A DNA stretch of 64,000 nucleotides from NCBI RefSeq assembly GCF_964204645.1, contig NC_134035.1:9548501-9612500 (forward strand), given 5' to 3'. Source of the stretch: Tubulanus polymorphus. Its lineage: Eukaryota; Nemertea; Palaeonemertea; Tubulaniformes; Tubulanidae. The translations under genes and the position numbers were made by a program. The notes below the pieces were generated by a model. The model saw only the letters and a program-made list of their open reading frames with translations, had not been told where the DNA came from and ran no database searches. Positions 31,577-41,759 of the stretch are shown in pieces; the first letter of the stretch is position 1, and each line of letters starts with the position of its first letter.

Positions 31577-32524
31577 AATTCATACGTCTTTGAAGAACTT
31601 CAGAGATTTACTACGATAAAATCCAGAATATTATCCGGTTTATAGCTTAAATCACTGCCTTGAGTGGAATCCCTCTAAGCCTTCATTCTATTGATCAATA
31701 CGCCAAATGCTATCAATAATTAACAGGGATATAATGACCTAATGACGTCATGACGACAAGTCAGATAAGCGATTCATATATCAACGCACCTTATTGGTCA
31801 AGGTAGCGTCACTTATCACCTCTTTTTAACAACTACGGCACGTTCATTTGGCCGTGCCATCGAATTTTCGCAAAAAAAGATACGTGTCTTGCAGTAAAAC
31901 AATGAAAATGACGAATTTCCGCACGTATTGACATCGAATTTCTATTGATTATCAATCAAATAATATCTGTATTTATTGCTTCGTTTATGTTCTGGATATC
32001 TTCTCAACTGGGCGATAATATTTATCAAAACTGGAACAATGTCATTATGTCTAAGGAATTGCGTTGTCGTTGAAAAGCTCCGTCAACACTGTGCCATCTG
32101 CCGGATTTTGTAAAGGTTAGGTTAGGTTAGGTAAGGGTAAGGTATTTCAACGGCAATTTTGCCACCATACCTTCCACCCTCGACCATGGACGTATTTGTG
32201 GTCAGCCCTCTTAATGATTGTATGGATTTGAGTTGAAAGATTGTTTAAGAGTATAATATGATTCAGTTTGTGAACATGAAACGCTATTTTGTGAAAGTTA
32301 ATCTGGACAGGATGATATAGCAGTAGGATGTAGAATACGTCAAAGATTACAGTAAAACCATATACTAAACTATTTATGATGTTTGATACTCGATGATTGG
32401 CAAATATTTATTTGTGTGTGAAAACCTTTGTGTATCAAACATATACAGATATCATCATCGACTGAACTTGATATGCCGATTTTATTGCAAAGAAACGACG
32501 GAAAGTTTTTGTTCGAAAAATGTC

Positions 32525-33507
32525 TCAAAATATTTTTCCGAAAAATGCCAGCGTGATCGCTATTACGAATACCAGCGCCATCTTGTGTAATGCGTGGAAA
32601 ATAAAGACGGAGAATGATTTCGTGTTGTAGACGTAGTGCGGCGCTTCCATCAACGCGTACATCAATCCCATCACAATCCCCAATATAACACAGTTTTCCA
32701 AGTTCCCGGCGTGGAAGTATTTCCTGAAAGGTAATTCAGAAAGCGGATTAAATAGCAAGTATAGGAAAGCTTCCTAGTGTTGAATTGAAAGATTTCGGAT
32801 TCGAATTGATACGTGTGGTTATCTCTGACTTATTTTCTAGTATAGAATCAAAAGAAAAACCTTATTTTCAAGACAAATCTTAAGTTCGTGGCGGTGCTGG
32901 AGACATATCTGAAATCACCAGTGTGTTTTTGTCTCTCGCAGAGAATTTATTTATACAAACACGTATAGTTATAATATCTAACATTTCTTCAGCCTTATAT
33001 AGATTCTATATTGTATTTCACCAAATTACGTAAAGGCCAAGGGGCCATATAAAAGCCCAATCAGTTGTCAGACTACCCATATCAAGTGATACAATCCGTT
33101 GCTATAGGGCTCTGCCACTCTGGTACACATTTTTCGCGGTTTCTCTGAAACTAGGCCAATTTCATTGGATTTTTTTTTGTGAAGGAGGTGGTATGAACCC
33201 ATGCCATGTTTTCATGGGTATTTTGAATAGGCGATTGACACATTTTGTGACAACAATTTACACTTACACTCGTTGCACCAGTTTTTCACGCAGAAAATAT
33301 ACGATCAAAATCTTACTTGTTAATCTGCTGTACAAGGAGGGCTAACGCTACGTCACAGATGATCGAGGTTACGAAATATCTCTTGCCCCATCTGGCCCAG
33401 ACGTCTCGACCCCACGGAGTTTTATCGCTGTACCAGAACACTGTCAACAATTCGCCAAATACGACGGCTGCAATCAGTGGAATACTGATACTTATTGATA
33501 TGTCCAT
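32525..33507 (-). CDS. DUF1761-like four-helix membrane protein (129 aa, two exons)
   Basis: Exons 33317-33507 (ATG) and 32525-32723 join in phase at AA|G across GTAAGA/TTTCAG to give 129 residues. Four hydrophobic helices are visible: about 6-26 (ending FWYS), 44-62, 75-95 and 108-127. The short polar loop after helix 1, with KTPWGRDVW, matches the WYSP...FGKxW layout of DUF1761 proteins, which are small and mostly uncharacterised in bacteria and aquatic invertebrates. An AATAAA on the minus strand at 32481-32486 lies 38 bases past the stop. Family assignment rests on the pattern alone and the role is unknown. Confidence 0.8.
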
Positions 33508-33689
33508 TCTGTGTCTGTTGAATGAGATATAACAAGAATCTAGGGGACAGTCTATTCGGTCGGTCTATTTTACTCAAGTTCGTCATTAGTCCATAGATTA
33601 ATTCCTGCGGCCGCAGAGTTTCCTCGGTCGATTAAGGTTTTCTTATACACATCCGTATTTTAAAAAGGATATTTGCAAACTGCAGAATA

Positions 33690-33930
33690 TTGTACGGGTA
33701 TTTAGGGGGTCGTGACCCCTGCCTTCCCATAGAGGTTGCCCTTTTCATCAAGACATGGCTCATTAAAGCCTATAAATTTGAAACCCGTCCTGAGCTCTCG
33801 GACGTTGCATCTTCTAGGATAGATTTCTTCAAAGATATCTAATGGAGGACCCCACCGTTGGGCTTCGACATTGTTGCTTCGTCTGAGAATTGCTTTTCAT
33901 TTTCTTTTGGACCCCAACCTTCCATGATTT
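33690..33930. repeat. dispersed repeat family R2, copy 1
   Basis: GACCCCTGCCTTCCCAT, a CATCAAGACA block, ATATCTAAT and a TTTTCCTGGATCTGCC end occur in the same order at 59.45-59.85 kb. The 159-codon minus-strand ORF from 34376 to 33897 runs into this repeat and is treated as spurious. Confidence 0.55.
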
Positions 33931-34442
33931 TTCCTGGATCTGCCTCTGTATTGCCAAGCCAGACTAGGCACTATAGATCGAAGCATAGCAATGTTTAAAT
34001 ACTTCATACAGCTAGTTATACCAGACTCTTCCCTGCTTTTCAAATAACATGATATGCATTGAAATAGAAATGAGTGGAAGGCGCGAGTGGCGTGTTCACA
34101 TTCCATCGACCGAGAGAACTCTCTTTTTTCGAATCTTGCGTCGTAATTGGAATAATTGTTAATATACATCAAAATGTTATACTTACGTAAATTCACTCTT
34201 ATCCTTATCTTATGTTTCGAATGTGTGCAATATTCCTGTATGAGACTGCAGCGCACGGATATAGAATATACCCAGGGTGCGAGAATATCGACGTGTTTGA
34301 ATAACCCAGAACGCCTGCGTATAGACCTAAATAGTATTCTATGCATACACTGTGAAGTGTGGAAGCAATCAAACAAAATAACTGATATTTAAATGGCATG
34401 CCGCGTTCGATAAAAAATCTCGGTAAATATGTTGACCTGAAT

Positions 34443-34754
34443 ATATGCGGGTCCTTTCACATGCCTGTCCCGATCATTGTCTTTAGTTGTTAAAATTCAT
34501 TCAAAAATCGAAAGCAACAGCTATGGTGATCGGTATTGTATTTGAAATGATTTGTGAGATGTAGGCTTGAGTAGGAAATGAACATAAAACATAAATCTAC
34601 ATGTAGATGTAGTAGAATGATATGGACAAATTAAATTCGGTACCGAATATGATTTGTCCTACTCAAACCTGCATCTCCACGAATCATTTCAAATACAATA
34701 CCGACCACAACTAAAAGCAATCATCGGGACTGGCATGTGAAAGGACACGCATAT
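34443..34754. mobile_element. MITE with inverted arms over 100 bp
   Basis: The left arm (GGTCCTTTCACATGCC ... GGTATTGTATTTGAAATGAT ...) is repeated inverted on the right (ATCATTTCAAATACAATACC ... GGCATGTGAAAGGAC). The right arm lacks about 40 bases present in the left. No ORF. Confidence 0.75.
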
Positions 34755-35160
34755 AAGAAGCGCGTAGTCTAGGTTAAAGTTTACACCAGTAAGTAGAGCC
34801 GGCCTTGGGTATTTTATAACATCGGATTGATACCACTAACATTCAAATCACCCTAAACGTTTGAAATTGGCCCGAGGGACCAGCAGCACTACTGCAGCAG
34901 ATCTGCTAAATTCAAAACTTGACAATCGAAACCAGTTTAAGGTTTTTGTCGAGAACCCTATGAAGTCTCGAACGAACCCAATCCGCATTCTTTATCGTCG
35001 AAGAACCTTAAAGCTTCACCAAGGAACCTGGGGTGGTTCTTGAAAGAACCCCTGAAGAATCCATTGTTTTAAGAGTGTCGAACTAGAACGTAAATTCATT
35101 CGTGAAGTTTGCATATTCCTTCATGGATTTTCATTAACATTCAATTAGAAGACCGAACTG

Positions 35161-35394
35161 GCTCAGACACACCCTCAGGATGAATCAGTCCCGTATCCCA
35201 AAGAGTTGGACCTTCCTGGTAGACGTAGGCGTGGCCGTCCCAAAACCACATGGCCGGAGACGCACCATCACCACTGACCTCTCTTCAGCTGGGCTTATCT
35301 GGGATCAGGCTCAACATACAGCTAAGGACCGGTCCAAGTGGAAGAAGTTCTTCACTGCCTTATATCCCAGAAGGGGTGAAGAGGATTAAGTAAT
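35161..35394 (+). pseudogene. C-terminal relic of a LINE reverse-transcriptase ORF
   Basis: One frame reads GRRRRGRPKTTW, then the frame shifts and continues TTDLSSAGLIWDQAQHTAKD, RSKWKKFFTALYPRRGEED and a stop. This GRPxxTW ... A(Q/K)DRxxWRxFxxALxxxRxEED arrangement is the usual end of ORF2 in invertebrate non-LTR retrotransposons. The frameshift and lack of upstream reverse transcriptase make it a dead fragment. Confidence 0.75.
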
Positions 35395-36211
35395 TATGAA
35401 CATTCAATCAACTGATCCGCGTCTTGTATATACGCAACGTCCGCTTACAGTATACATTAATAACGTTTTGCATTCCAAGGTGACAACAGTGAGATTATCA
35501 CAAACGGAAGATTTATAGAAATCATCGTCAGCAACAATCCATACATGGTCGTATATCGTGTGTGTTACCTCCGGTATTGCAAAGAAGAATCACCATTGAA
35601 GAAACACCCCGTACATGAAGAGGTAAAATTTCGCGATGAGTCGCGAAAGAAGAGTAAAATGTAAGTCACGAAGTCAAGGAATGATTCCTTGACAATGGTT
35701 ATTAGATGTAACCCCATAAGTCGGATTCTTGGTAGATTTAAACGTTACGAAATCTTAAGTTTTACAACTTCGTCATTGTGGGTCTTGTATTTCACTAAGT
35801 ACGTGGTTTTACAACGATATCGGAGAAAAAGGAGTCCGAGATGTGTCCTCGAGTTGAGGATTCAGTCTAACGTGTTTCGACTATGCCAATAGTCATCTTC
35901 TGGAAAAAAATGTGATACAAACTAGTGATATAGAACACATAAAACGGTAACGAACCAAACAAATTAAAAGGAGTGAGAATCTATTAACACACTTTGACAC
36001 ACCTGACAATAAGTGTCATTTAATGTGTTATCGTGTGGCTTCCTGGCAGTAGTTATCGGTATGGACGCGTTAATTGCCGCTTTATTGAGGATAGCAACGG
36101 ACAAGACGGTGCTTATATGGGGTTGAATATCACACAACGCGCATCGACGGACTCATCTCTCACAGAAATCAGACACAAACGCGGATAAAGTCTACACGTG
36201 TGACGTTCGCG

Positions 36212-37241
36212 ATGGCTGTCAACGTTTCGTCGACCAAATGCCCTGCCGGACAATTGATAGGTTTAGTTATGGCATTTCAAGGGAGCATTGCGCTGGTCAT
36301 ACTTTTCGGAAGCGGTATTTTAATAGTTTACGTCGTTACGAAGCCGAATTTGCGCAGTTATTTCACTACCTTACTGGTCAGTATGGCAGGCGCCGATCTT
36401 GCAGCTGGTATAAACATGTTGTTGGCCACTTTCGGTGGTATATTCCGCTCGTCTTTGAGTAACGTACCATTTTGTTTTGTGCTGCATTCGTTCGCGACAC
36501 TTTCTCTTGTATCGTCTTGTATCCACGTAGTGCTGATCGGTATAAACAGATATACGGCCGTCAAGTACCCAATCAAACACAAAAAAACACGCCCGATTTT
36601 ACACGTATTTAAGTATATGTGTCGGATGGGCAATACCTGTGCTGTTCACGATAATCCGTTGCGTGTGGATGGTAAAATCAGGATTTCTAAAAAAAGCAGG
36701 ATGCTGCCACAAGTTCGTCATTAACGGAACGGCCTATATCACAACTCTTACGCTCGTACTTGCTTTCTCGGTACTTTTATTGTTGATTATTCACGTAGAA
36801 ATCGTTCGCATTTTAGTGTGCAAGAGTAAAAGACAAATAGCGCCGACTGCGGTACGTTTTGGTGTCCGCCAATATACAATGGCGCAGCTGAGGACCACGA
36901 TCCGGGTTTCGATGGCGATTTTCTGTTCGTTTACGATCTGTTGGATGCCGTATTTGGTCGTCGAATGGTACATACGTTTCCACGGCCCGAGCGATATTGT
37001 TCTTAGGATTAGATACATTGTTTATATAGTCGTGTTCATCAATTCGTCGTTCAACCCGATTATCTATACAGTGTGCAATGCCGATTTCAAGAAAGCAGTT
37101 CAGTCAGTTTTGTGTTGTTTGAAACGTCGTTGCCAGCATCAGCTGCACGAGCAAACTACCGAAGTGTCGACTATTACTCAACTTCGATCAAACGTAGAGA
37201 CAAATGTAAATGGACAAACTCAAAAGTGTGGAATTTCCTAG
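36212..37241 (+). pseudogene. frameshifted class A GPCR (left copy of duplicated receptor)
   Basis: The sequence is a close paralogue of the intact receptor at 39651-40658. It starts at the equivalent ATG (MAVNVSSTKC) and reads through TM1-TM4 to PIKHKK near 36580, where the run of A is seven long instead of six. After that the original frame soon loses the receptor, and the remaining TM4-TM7 and tail continue in the +1-shifted frame to a stop at 37241. TM3 INRY, TM6 CWMPY and TM7 NPIIY are all still present, and no other disruption was seen. It is either a young pseudogene or a homopolymer error in the assembly. The last residues (after NVETNVNG) differ from the paralogue. Confidence 0.85.
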
Positions 37242-37964
37242 CTCCACAGCTGTTAAATTTTAACTCTCCCAAAAACTATGAAACCTGGGTACAAAACTGT
37301 AAGGTATAGGTTGTGTATGTCCTTTCATTTGAAACTTCCGCGAATATGTTTATTTTCCAACGTGAAATATGAAATTCTACATTCGGTGTCTTTCTGTATA
37401 TTCTCTGTGACTTAACGTTCGTCATTTGAAGCCCCATTGACACAATGAACTATAAACCTGATTCTAGGAGCTCGTTATCGATAACTTAAAAAAACTTCAT
37501 CATGACAACTGTGTTATCTTACTTTCATGACAATTCTTCGAGTATGAGTTACTGGGCCTAGAATCTCTTGTCAGGTTTCAGATCGGATGAGTTTGGCATA
37601 GATACATTGTATACAGCTACAGCTAATTGAAATTTCACAACCTGTATTGGCCGAAACCACCGCTCAAAACTACTCATCAATAAATGATAAAGACCGTTTT
37701 CACCCGAGCTCTCATTGAAATTTATTGCGACTAATTATAATCCACGAAGCTCTTGTCGGCACGTTGCCGTGTACCTGATGGAATTATAAGACGTTTACTT
37801 GTAGGAAATAACAGGAAGCTAAGTTGATTGTTCCCAGCGTTGTTCCATTTAGCTTAATAGGAGAACCGGTAAATGCTTCGTCAATTAGCGTGACCTTGTC
37901 CATATCGTAGCCGGCAGTTCACCTATTTTCATGGTGGATCGTAATTACAATCGGTTCCATGTAC

Positions 37965-38745
37965 TTATTCCCAAAATCGACCATTAATTAACGTAGGGCA
38001 ACAGCTTTGTCGCAGCTTCGTGGGAATTCTCTGCCGATCGATGACTACACCTTCCGCAACAAAATTCTTAAACTGCTTCGCCAGTTCGTTCCTGAATCGT
38101 GGCCGGAAATAGCAATAAATGAATATATTAGCCGAAGAGTTCAACAGAATGAGGAACGTACTGACGACGTTGAAATACAGACACGGGAAGTTGGGAGGTA
38201 CGTTGAAGTCGACGAATTCGGCGTAGGTAAACTTCTGAAATAGCGCCGGCATCTGACACAACAGGAAGAATATCACAACCGAAATGTGCTTGATTTTATC
38301 ATACAGTTATTCGAACTAAAATTATTGTTTTTGGAATATTTCAGAAAATAACTGGCTTATTAAATGATTATATCTTAATCAAGCTGTTATCATAGTTTAC
38401 TTTGATTGCATTTTGTGTGTTAAGGGTTGACTGTGAGCATATTATTTTCTTTATTGCATTTCTCTTTTTTTCTTTTCTCTTTTGAGGGACCTGTTTTATA
38501 CAAACTATTCCTTAGTTTCTACAGGCCCCTCCAGGTCTAATTTACTGTATTTTGTATTATGCTTTGTACACTATGCTGTAAATTATATTTGAAAAATAAA
38601 GTGTTCAAATCAAATCAAATCAAATCAGCATGATCGTCGTCGATTTATCCTGATTTTCAGTCGTGGCTCCGATTACTTTTCCGTCCTTGTTTGATTTGAT
38701 GACGGCGTGAATGAGAAGACCGTTCAGAATACACAGGGCTTATAT
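37965..38745 (-). pseudogene. truncated, retroelement-interrupted copy of the peptide GPCR
   Basis: Minus-strand sequence matches the C-terminal half of the GPCR at 41760-42909: TM6 FFLLCQMPALFQ, TM7 LLNSSANIFIYCYF and PRFRNELAKQF, then a changed, shorter tail. Upstream it is split by an inserted 340-bp retroelement (38286-38625), then resumes at 38626 with the ICL3 region and stops matching near 38745. TM1-TM5 are missing. The copy is therefore dead. It is the left-hand counterpart of the intact gene in the duplicated cassette. Confidence 0.9.
38286..38625 (+). mobile_element. 5'-truncated non-LTR retrotransposon insertion
   Basis: The insertion is absent from the paralogous site near 42120, which gives exact borders. 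It ends with AATAAA (38595-38600) followed by a tandem CAAAT tail, as LINE and SINE 3' ends do. No intact ORF is inside. AAAT at both borders may be a short target duplication. Confidence 0.8.
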
Positions 38746-39650
38746 TGGTATACGGCATGTCTAAGAGCATGTTCATTTGTAGGTGGCTTGTTTTGCGATA
38801 ATGTGGTATTTTCGTGTCTCCGCCGTATTTCTAGATCTAGAATGGAAAAAAGAACAACCAACCCCAAAAACCCTCGAAAACTTTTAATTTCTATCAAAAA
38901 TCCTTATATTCATCTATACATCAATTTCTATATATCTCATAAAATCTATAATATAATTTATGGTGCCCATTATGATCTCTACCTCCAAATCTTAAATAAA
39001 ACCCACCTGAACATAATCATCTAATATCTTCATTTGATAATGTATTATTCAATCTATCATAATATCATAAGATTGCATATCGTCGGTCGAATATTTGCAT
39101 TTGGTGGAATCATTCTTGATAGGTTCTTAGTCTCCTATAGTTCTCAAAACTGTTTGGTAGATTCTATGTTTTGAATACGTAATACTTGTATTGTAGACTT
39201 CTTCGGTTTGTCTTCCAGCGAGGCTTATTGTATTCGTTCAGTTGTTACGATAAATTAGAGGAAGTATATCCTTATTCATTGACGTCATTTGTATTGTTCA
39301 TTGACCGTCACATTCCCGCCAACCATAACTTTTAGCATCGACTGGCTGCTTGGACGGCCATTATGACAGGCTGTGGCGTCACGTCTAAGGTCTATTTGCA
39401 GAAAGTGTGCGTTGATTCTAGCGTCCATGATTAATGAAAACAAATCAAAACGGTACAGCCAATTTGTAGAGAGATGTTCTATCGTATTGCAACCTGGACA
39501 TGGTTTCCGGTGTGAAATTTCGCTCTGAAGATAGCAACGAACAAGACGGTGTTCATTTGCGGATACGTGTCACGCAACACGGAGCGGTCGACTCATCCCT
39601 CGCAGAATTTTAAACAAACGTGGATGAAGTTTCGTCTTCTGACATTCACG

Positions 39651-40658
39651 ATGACTTTCAACGTTTCAACGAAAAATTGTGCTGCCGGAAAATTTGTAGT
39701 TTTCAATATGGTATGTCAAGGGAGCATTGCGCTGGTCATACTTTTCGGAAGCGGTATTTTGATAGTTTGTGTCGTTACGAAGCCGAATTTGCGCAGTAAT
39801 TTCACTACCTTACTGGTCAGTATGGCAGGCGCCGATCTTGCTGCTGGTATGAACATGTTGTTGGCCACTTTCGGTGGTATATTCCGCTCGTCTTTGAGTA
39901 ACGTACCATTTTGTCTTTTGTTGCATTCGTTCGCAACACTTTCTCTTGTATCGTCTTGTATCCACGTAGTGCTGATCGGTATAAACAGATATACGGCCGT
40001 CAAGTACCCAATCAAACACAAAAAACACGCCCGATTTTACACGTATTTAAGTATATGTGTCGGATGGGCAATACCTGTGCTGTTCACGTTACTTCGTTGC
40101 GTCTGGATGGTGAAGTCTGGATTCCTTAAAAACACAGGATGCTGCAACAAGTTTGTCATTAACGGAACGGCCTATATCATAACCCTTACGCTCGTCCTTG
40201 CTTTATCAGTACTTTTATTGTTGATTATTCACGTGGAAATTGTTCGTATTTTAGTTTGGAAGGGAAAAAGGCAAATAGCGCCGACCGCGGTACGTTTTGG
40301 TGTCCGCCAATATGCAATGGCGCAGCTGAGGACCACGATCCGGGTTTCGGTGACGATTTTCTTTTCGTTTACGATCTGCTGGATGCCGTACTTGGTCGTT
40401 GAATGGTACATACGTGTCCACGGCCCGGGCGATACTATTCTAAACATGAGAAATATCGTTAATAACGTCCTGTTCATCAATTCATCGTTCAACCCGATTA
40501 TCTATACAGTGTGTAATGCCGATTTCAAGAAAGCATTTCAGTCAGTTTTGTGTTGTTTGAAACGTCGTTGCCAGCATCAGCTGCACGAGCAAACTACCGA
40601 AGTGTCGACTATTACTCAACTTCGATCAAACGTAGAGGCAAATATAAATGGATTTTAA
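39651..40658 (+). CDS. orphan class A (rhodopsin-family) GPCR, 335 aa, single exon
   Basis: The ATG at 39651 (MTFNVSTK) is preferred because it aligns with the paralogue's start; an in-frame ORF extends upstream to 39549. Seven hydrophobic helices are present. Landmarks are TM2 SMAGADLAAG (D2.50), TM3 disulphide Cys (NVPFC) and INRY in place of DRY, ECL2 Cys (TGCCNK), TM6 FTICWMPY and TM7 SSFNPIIY, then FKKAFQ of helix 8 and a Cys pair. A sequon lies at the N-terminus (NVS). The NRY and CWMPY variants and short loops suggest an aminergic/melatonin-type orphan receptor. TM7 has no Schiff-base lysine, so it is not an opsin. It is convergent with the peptide GPCR that follows. AATAAA lies at 40975-40980. 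Confidence 0.9.
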   Translation: MTFNVSTKNCAAGKFVVFNMVCQGSIALVILFGSGILIVCVVTKPNLRSNFTTLLVSMAGADLAAGMNMLLATFGGIFRSSLSNVPFCLLLHSFATLSLVSSCIHVVLIGINRYTAVKYPIKHKKHARFYTYLSICVGWAIPVLFTLLRCVWMVKSGFLKNTGCCNKFVINGTAYIITLTLVLALSVLLLLIIHVEIVRILVWKGKRQIAPTAVRFGVRQYAMAQLRTTIRVSVTIFFSFTICWMPYLVVEWYIRVHGPGDTILNMRNIVNNVLFINSSFNPIIYTVCNADFKKAFQSVLCCLKRRCQHQLHEQTTEVSTITQLRSNVEANINGF

Positions 40659-41050
40659 TGTGCATTGAAACTTAAAACTGTGTAAGTGCCTTACCTCCAC
40701 AGATGTCAGTTCTAAACTCACCCAAAACTGTGAAACTTGGCTACAAAACTGTAAGGTATAGGTTGTGTATGTCCTTTGATTTGAAACTTCCTCGAATAGG
40801 TTTATTTTCCAAATACGATGAATATGAAATTCGTATTATCTATATTTTCTGTGATTAAACGTTAATCATTTGAAGCCCAATAGACATAATGAACTATAAA
40901 CCTGACTCTAAGAGCTCATTATCGATAACTAAAAAAACCTCATTATAACAACAATGTTATCTTACGATCATGACAATAAAGTTCGAGTACGAGTTACTGG
41001 GCCTAGAATCTCTTGTCAGGTTTCAGAACGGACGGTAGTGGCATAGATAC

Positions 41051-41391
41051 ATATTTACATCCTCCCCCGGCAGGGATTCGACGTCAGGTACGGTATTGCC
41101 ACGGTACGAAACCCTGCCACACTAGACCGAGTGCGCAGCTACACGCGCAGCTTGATGATGTCACTATCAACCAATCAGATATCCCGTTTTATTCCAGCCC
41201 GGGTTTTCCCATTTAAAGTTCTTCGTTGAAATTATATCAGCGATTATACAACGAGCAATCTGATTGGTGCCGCAAGTTTTTGTGAGCTGCGCATGCAAAT
41301 GCGCACCCGGTCTAGTGTGGCAGGGGTTCGTGCCGTGGTTGAGTGTAGCGATGCCATCAGGTTCGAATCCCTGCCGAGGGAGGATGACACA
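41051..41391. mobile_element. MITE with tRNA-like B-box arms, second copy
   Basis: Arms CCTCCCCCGGCAGGGATTCG and the inverted GGTTCGAATCCCTGCCGAGG extend inward over roughly 90 bases each. The interior matches, inverted, the interior of the 14.2 kb copy (CGTTGTATAAT, AAAACGGGATATCTGATTGG). The paralogous position near 37610 lacks the element, so it inserted after the cassette duplicated. Confidence 0.8.
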
Positions 41392-41759
41392 GCTACAACC
41401 AATTGAAATCTCACAACCTGTATTGGCTGAAACCACCGCTCAAAACTATACGCATCAATGATAAATGATAAAGATCGCTTTCAACCGAGCTCTAATTGAA
41501 ATTTATTGCAACAAATTATAATCCACGCAGCTCTTGTCGGCACGTAGCCGTTTACCTGAAGGAATTATAAGTTTTCGTCTAGGAGATATCAGGAATCTTG
41601 ATTTTTCAGCCTTATTCCATTAGCTTAATAGGATAACCGGTAAATGCTTCGTCAATTAGTGCCGACTTTATTCATACTATAGCCGGGAGTTCGCCTGGTT
41701 TTATGGTGGATCGTAATTACAATCGTTTCCATGTACTTATTCCCGAAATCGACTATGAC

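Noticed and set aside
33897-34376. 159-codon minus-strand ORF
   Set aside because: It runs into repeat family R2 and shows no domain or conserved pattern.
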